Of a DNA stretch of 64,000 bases, positions 59,636 to 64,000 are shown piece after piece. Source of the DNA: Bugula neritina (Eukaryota > Bryozoa > Gymnolaemata > Cheilostomatida > Bugulidae); assembly GCA_964035545.1 (NCBI GenBank), contig OZ037770.1:4507662-4571661 (forward strand). The letters run 5' to 3'. How positions within the stretch are numbered: the stretch's first letter is position 1; the number at the start of each line of letters is the position of its first letter. The notes under the pieces are model-generated. The model did not search any database. It saw nothing but the letters and a program-made list of their open reading frames with translations, and was not told the origin of the DNA. The translations under genes were made by a program, and so were the position numbers.

Positions 59636-62600
59636 AGAAACTAACCACCACTATTGCCAACTCAATAGCAACCTAATCAAAGAGCAGAGTATTTCGCAAA
59701 GAATAAAATTTATTATATTTATAAGAGTCAATTATAAACATTACAGCAGGCAACAGTCGACTGACTGCTACTAAAAATTACAACTCTATTTATATCCATA
59801 TTACGGACGTCTTGGAGCACAAAACGGACGTCTTGGGGTACAACCAATTATTTACATACAAAAATTTTATAAAACTCAACAAATTTAATATAAAATTAGC
59901 ATTACAACTTGTATCAACCAATCACAATATATCAAAATTAGTTGACACAGCATAGTTAAGGTCATTCCCAGTGAAATATCATCTCATAATCTAGTCTCAG
60001 TTCCTAGTTGCTATTGCTCTGTGGGCGGCATGCGTATTGCCTACTTGTCATAATTTAGCATGAGATATAACAATTGCCAACAGACCATCAAATTAGCTAG
60101 GGCTGCACCTGTTTGCATTACAACCATCGCTACAATCTATTGAGCAAGTATGTGGTCATGGCAAGCCTCAGCATCACCTCATTATTATTAAAACAAGAGA
60201 CCAGTGGTTGGTTTCATGTGCAATGTACTTGATGTACAAAGGAAGATAATTTTTGTAACTTCTTTTTCAACTAACCATGTAAAACTCTTTCAGATTCTGG
60301 AAGCAAGCTAAATGCTAAAGCTAACTCAATATTTATCCATTTGCCTAGTCTAATAAAGTTGGTAATAATTACAGGCTTGACTACAACTTGACAAATAATT
60401 TAGAGATGCTCTTCTCTCAAAGCATACTGTTTTTATGCTAGACTAATAATCTATCTGTTCACTACCATTGACTAACTTGAAGTCAAAATTACCTTCATCA
60501 TTAAAATCCTCTTCTAGTTGCAAAAACACTTCTCATTGCTAAACTATTACAATCAGTTACAGACTCTGCACAATAGCTTAGAATAGTAAAGAGACTTGCA
60601 TATAGGTCAGATAGTCATGTGTGAGATTTTGTTGGTAGCTGTAATGATCAGATATGCAGAATTTTGTGTGGCCACTTTGAGTTTAGATGGTTTTGGTAAA
60701 GGATTTGATTGCTGCAAGTTTCTAATATAGCTAGTAGGTACTTTTGTGGTCCCATTGTACATTATTATAAGCATTAGACTGTGAGCCTGTGCTTTAAATA
60801 TAATATTCTATTTGCTCTCTGTTGTATACAGTCTAAACTTTAAAAGGCCCAATCAACCTTAAATTGCTTCTAGCTAAATGTCCAAAAGTTGGCTATGAGC
60901 TGTATCTTGTTGCCTTGCACTGAGAAATAAATTTGAGGGCAGCAAACAACTGGGCTCCTTTGTACTCCTGGCAGCTACTATCAATAGTTGGTTATCATAG
61001 CTGCGCAGTGTTCACTCAAGCATGATATCATCGGCTTGCTGTATACCAACTCAGAGCCAAGATTATCAACTATTTTATGTTTCTAAATTTAGCATTTAAT
61101 AGAAAAAGCTGCGTCTAGTTAGACTGACTGACGCTATGCTTGCCCGAGTGAAACACCCAAGATGAACAGTTTTAATCTTAGCTAGGCAAGAATTGAGAAT
61201 TTGAAGAGAAAACCTCCTTAAGATAAAAAAAGATGTCCACTGAATTCAGTTTTGTTTCCGGCCTGATAGGTGTCAGTTAATCAGCTCAGATATAACTAGC
61301 AATGCATTTTCCATTATTCTGATGCTGCAGTTATAATATTCCATAACAAGAATTGACTTAATAATTTAGGAATATGCAACAAATCAACCAGTTTTATTCA
61401 AGTTAACACCAGATAGCCATTGCTAAAAATCAAAACGAAAATCAGTGTGGATTTTCAAACATAATATAATATATATGTGACCAGTCGCGACAAAACCGGG
61501 GATGTGGCGGCGTTTATAAAGTGTAGTAAATGAAGGTTTAATTTGGATATACTTAAATTTGAAATTAATTTTCAGTTTTTAGGTTTTGAACTTTTCTAAT
61601 ACAAAAAAATCCAAGGATTTCAAAAATCATACTTTCGCAAGCATTTGATGATTCCTTCAGCTTCAAAATTCCATTTAAAGTTGGTAACTAAGGCATTCAA
61701 TTTGTTAAATGGTGAAAAAATTGCGAAGTTATCAAATAAAGAAAGAAGACAATTTTAGTCATTTTCATAGCGTGAGATCTTGCAAATTTATTTTTTATCA
61801 AATGAATTTAGCTTACACCTCTTTCTTCGCATTGTCAGAAGCATCGTATTTAAAATCGCAGGCTAGTTTTAGTTTTTCATCGTGCTCCATCCAAAGTTAG
61901 CTTTTAAGTTACTGAGCTGTTTTGCCCTTTGGTGATAAATGCTAAACTTAATTTTTATCTTTAGCGTTCAAGCTTAAAAATCACAACAATACAGGTAATT
62001 ATACTTAAAACCATCCTTTACGCTATTAACTTAGAATTGTTGCCAGGATTATTTGTAGTTATCAATTTATTTATATTCATACTATCACTAGGACTGGAGT
62101 ATGTCTATTCTTATTCTATACTACTACTAGATACTATTTAAATGACTCTCACTATGACTCACAGTTTGAGGTACGGTTACTCATAATGATAATCATAATG
62201 AATATTATTCATGATTTACTGATGCAGGTATTTGGCAGTAAAACTAAATGTAGCTCATTAATATTAATAGTATAAGTAATAATTAATAATTATAAATTCA
62301 CTATTTCAATTTGAGTCTGACTCTGAGTTTCACCTTCGGTCTTAAAACTTGATACTTATACTGATAGTATTATATTTATTAATTTATTCTATAGTTGATA
62401 TTTAAATTTACTTTGGACTTATTCTTAGTAACTTTTAGCCTCTGTCTTAGATTTTGTGAATACAGTTACTGATTACTATTACTATTACTATTACTATTAG
62501 TATTAACGTTAGGCCTACTAGTCAAGCTACCGTTTCCTTTTGTGATTTTCAAATTAGCTCAAAGTTTGATTTAAAATATAATGATAAAATCTTTATCACA

Positions 62601-64000
62601 TTATGCAGGCTTACAGTTACTGTCAAAACTCAATTGGTAATCCTATTTATATTGATAAAAGCATCACCTATAACCAAATTGAAATGGTAAATGTGATTAA
62701 ATGTAAATGAGTATAATGATGAAATATTAATGTGAGTTCATATTGATTCTATAGTTGACTGACTTAGTTCTTCAATAAGTTACTTTTAGTCTTATTTAGT
62801 GAGTAGTAACACTAAATGAATGCATAAATAGTCTAAACTTTTTAATTTTATTATAAAGGATGAGCAAAAGTTTATTCATATTTTAAAGTAATTTATTGAA
62901 TTCAAATTGATTTCATAGTAAATGTCTTTAATATATTCAGTTGCATTTAGCTAGCTTTTTTACTCAATTAAATGCCTGAGTGGTTAATAGTTATCGAAAG
63001 ACATTGCTTCAAAATTGCCAATTGCAGATATGCTAGATATTCAAGTGCATAATGTGTAATTTTACTGATAATACTATGTTAATGTAGAATAATACTATAT
63101 TTTGTACATTTTAGAAAGTGGGCTTATGAGAGCATTCGAGTGAAGACTTATACCTACACAACTCTACTACCTATCAATCTAACACTCCTAATGTAGACAC
63201 TCTGAATTTTGGCTTGCAAGGTTATGGCTTGTGCTTATTTCATTCATAAAAAGGTTTGCAGTCTTTTAATGATGTGCTTAAAAATTTTCAACAATTTTTT
63301 TAATTTAAATTGTTCTGTTTAAATGCTGATAAAATGCAGGATGACAATTAACTGCTGCCATAATAGTACCACAAGACTGTTTAACCAACTAATTTTTTAT
63401 AATATAACTGCGTATATATAGTTTCTAATCAAGCTACCGTTTTCTTTTGTTATTTAAAAAAGTCAACATTGTACTTGCAGCTCTGAAATAGACAATAGAT
63501 GGGTAGATTGGCAGAATAGATGTCAAGTAGCGGCATCTATAATTGCTAGAAAATCAGCTGATGATAGTGATGAAGCTTTTGCCACATACATGATGTTATG
63601 TGTCCATACTCTGTAAACTCATATTATGAAGACCAAGGAAGTAGAAAGATGAAAAGTGCCTTTTTTGCAAAAACCGTAGAAGCTACCTAATTTTCTTTTC
63701 TTGATAAGAGTTAATTCAAGCATAATGGTTGTATCCAAGCTCGATTTGTTACTGCATTTAATTAGTTTTTTTAAAATAATGTATTTGATGTTTTAAATGT
63801 GAATATTAATGCCTAATAAAACTCAAAAGTTCTAATCGCTGATTTTATGTTCATATTTTCAACATCAATTGCTAAATTTAATTGCCGTTAGAGATTATAA
63901 AGATATTTATGAATGAATCTCGAATGATCTCATAATAGTCAAATGATTTTCTCATAAGTGTTCTACTCATTAAGCAATAACTATGAAACAGCACAGCTCA
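59636..64000. other. AT-rich intergenic DNA
   Basis: No gene or RNA recognised in about 4.3 kb. A short direct repeat ACGGACGTCTTGG occurs at about 59803 and 59824. TTACTATTAC runs at 62470-62510. ORFs are short and without resemblance. Confidence 0.45.

Overview
The window looks like animal nuclear DNA: AT-rich (my rough impression is about one third GC), with spliced genes carrying GT..AG introns of about 0.1-1 kb, animal protein families (proline dehydrogenase, the ribosome-assembly factor RPF1, a caspase), LINE, Gypsy and tRNA-derived SINE elements, and many simple repeats. I read it as an invertebrate. An early-branching lineage such as a sponge or cnidarian is my guess, with low confidence. 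All spliced models are mine, made by eye from splice signals, reading phase and protein resemblance.

Layout. 1-2185, minus strand: the N-terminal part of a mitochondrial proline dehydrogenase gene that runs off the left edge. 3939-5020, minus: the last two exons of RPF1. 7163-8041, minus: a three-exon gene for a small single-pass membrane protein. About 8.1-16.2 kb is AT-rich intergenic DNA with palindromes, a tRNA-like relic and a degenerate copy (13.65-14.03 kb) of the large gene further right. About 16.2-29.15 kb: a Jockey/I-like LINE (ORF1 with a J-domain-like HPD segment and zinc knuckles; ORF2 with endonuclease and reverse transcriptase). It is split by a complete Gypsy retrotransposon (20862-28354; LTRs identical by eye, gag, pol and a third zinc-finger ORF). 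31.6 kb: a SINE; 32.07-32.96 kb: an 18-bp minisatellite.

34314-57249, plus: the centrepiece, a 24-exon gene of 5,289 coding bases by my count (about 1,762 residues). It encodes about 28 leucine-rich repeats from 14 exons of exactly 138 bp, more LRRs, a ROC GTPase, a COR-like region, an acidic linker and a C-terminal caspase. Every junction is phase-compatible. It has the form of an intracellular sensor fused to a cell-death protease. The LRR exons are symmetric and recently duplicated, and they differ mainly at the exposed LxxLxLxxN positions, as in immune receptors. A second, decayed Gypsy element (43765-50953, minus) sits in the intron between the last LRR-array exon and the ROC exon.

Right end: a LINE endonuclease relic (58.06-59.16 kb), a 176-bp tandem duplication, and about 4.3 kb in which I see no gene.

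The two Gypsy elements are related. Each carries, after pol, an ORF with the same C2H2 plus C-P-C-G...H...C pattern, preceded by a 3' splice site of the same phase. In the intact copy a phase-compatible donor lies inside gag, suggesting a spliced accessory protein.
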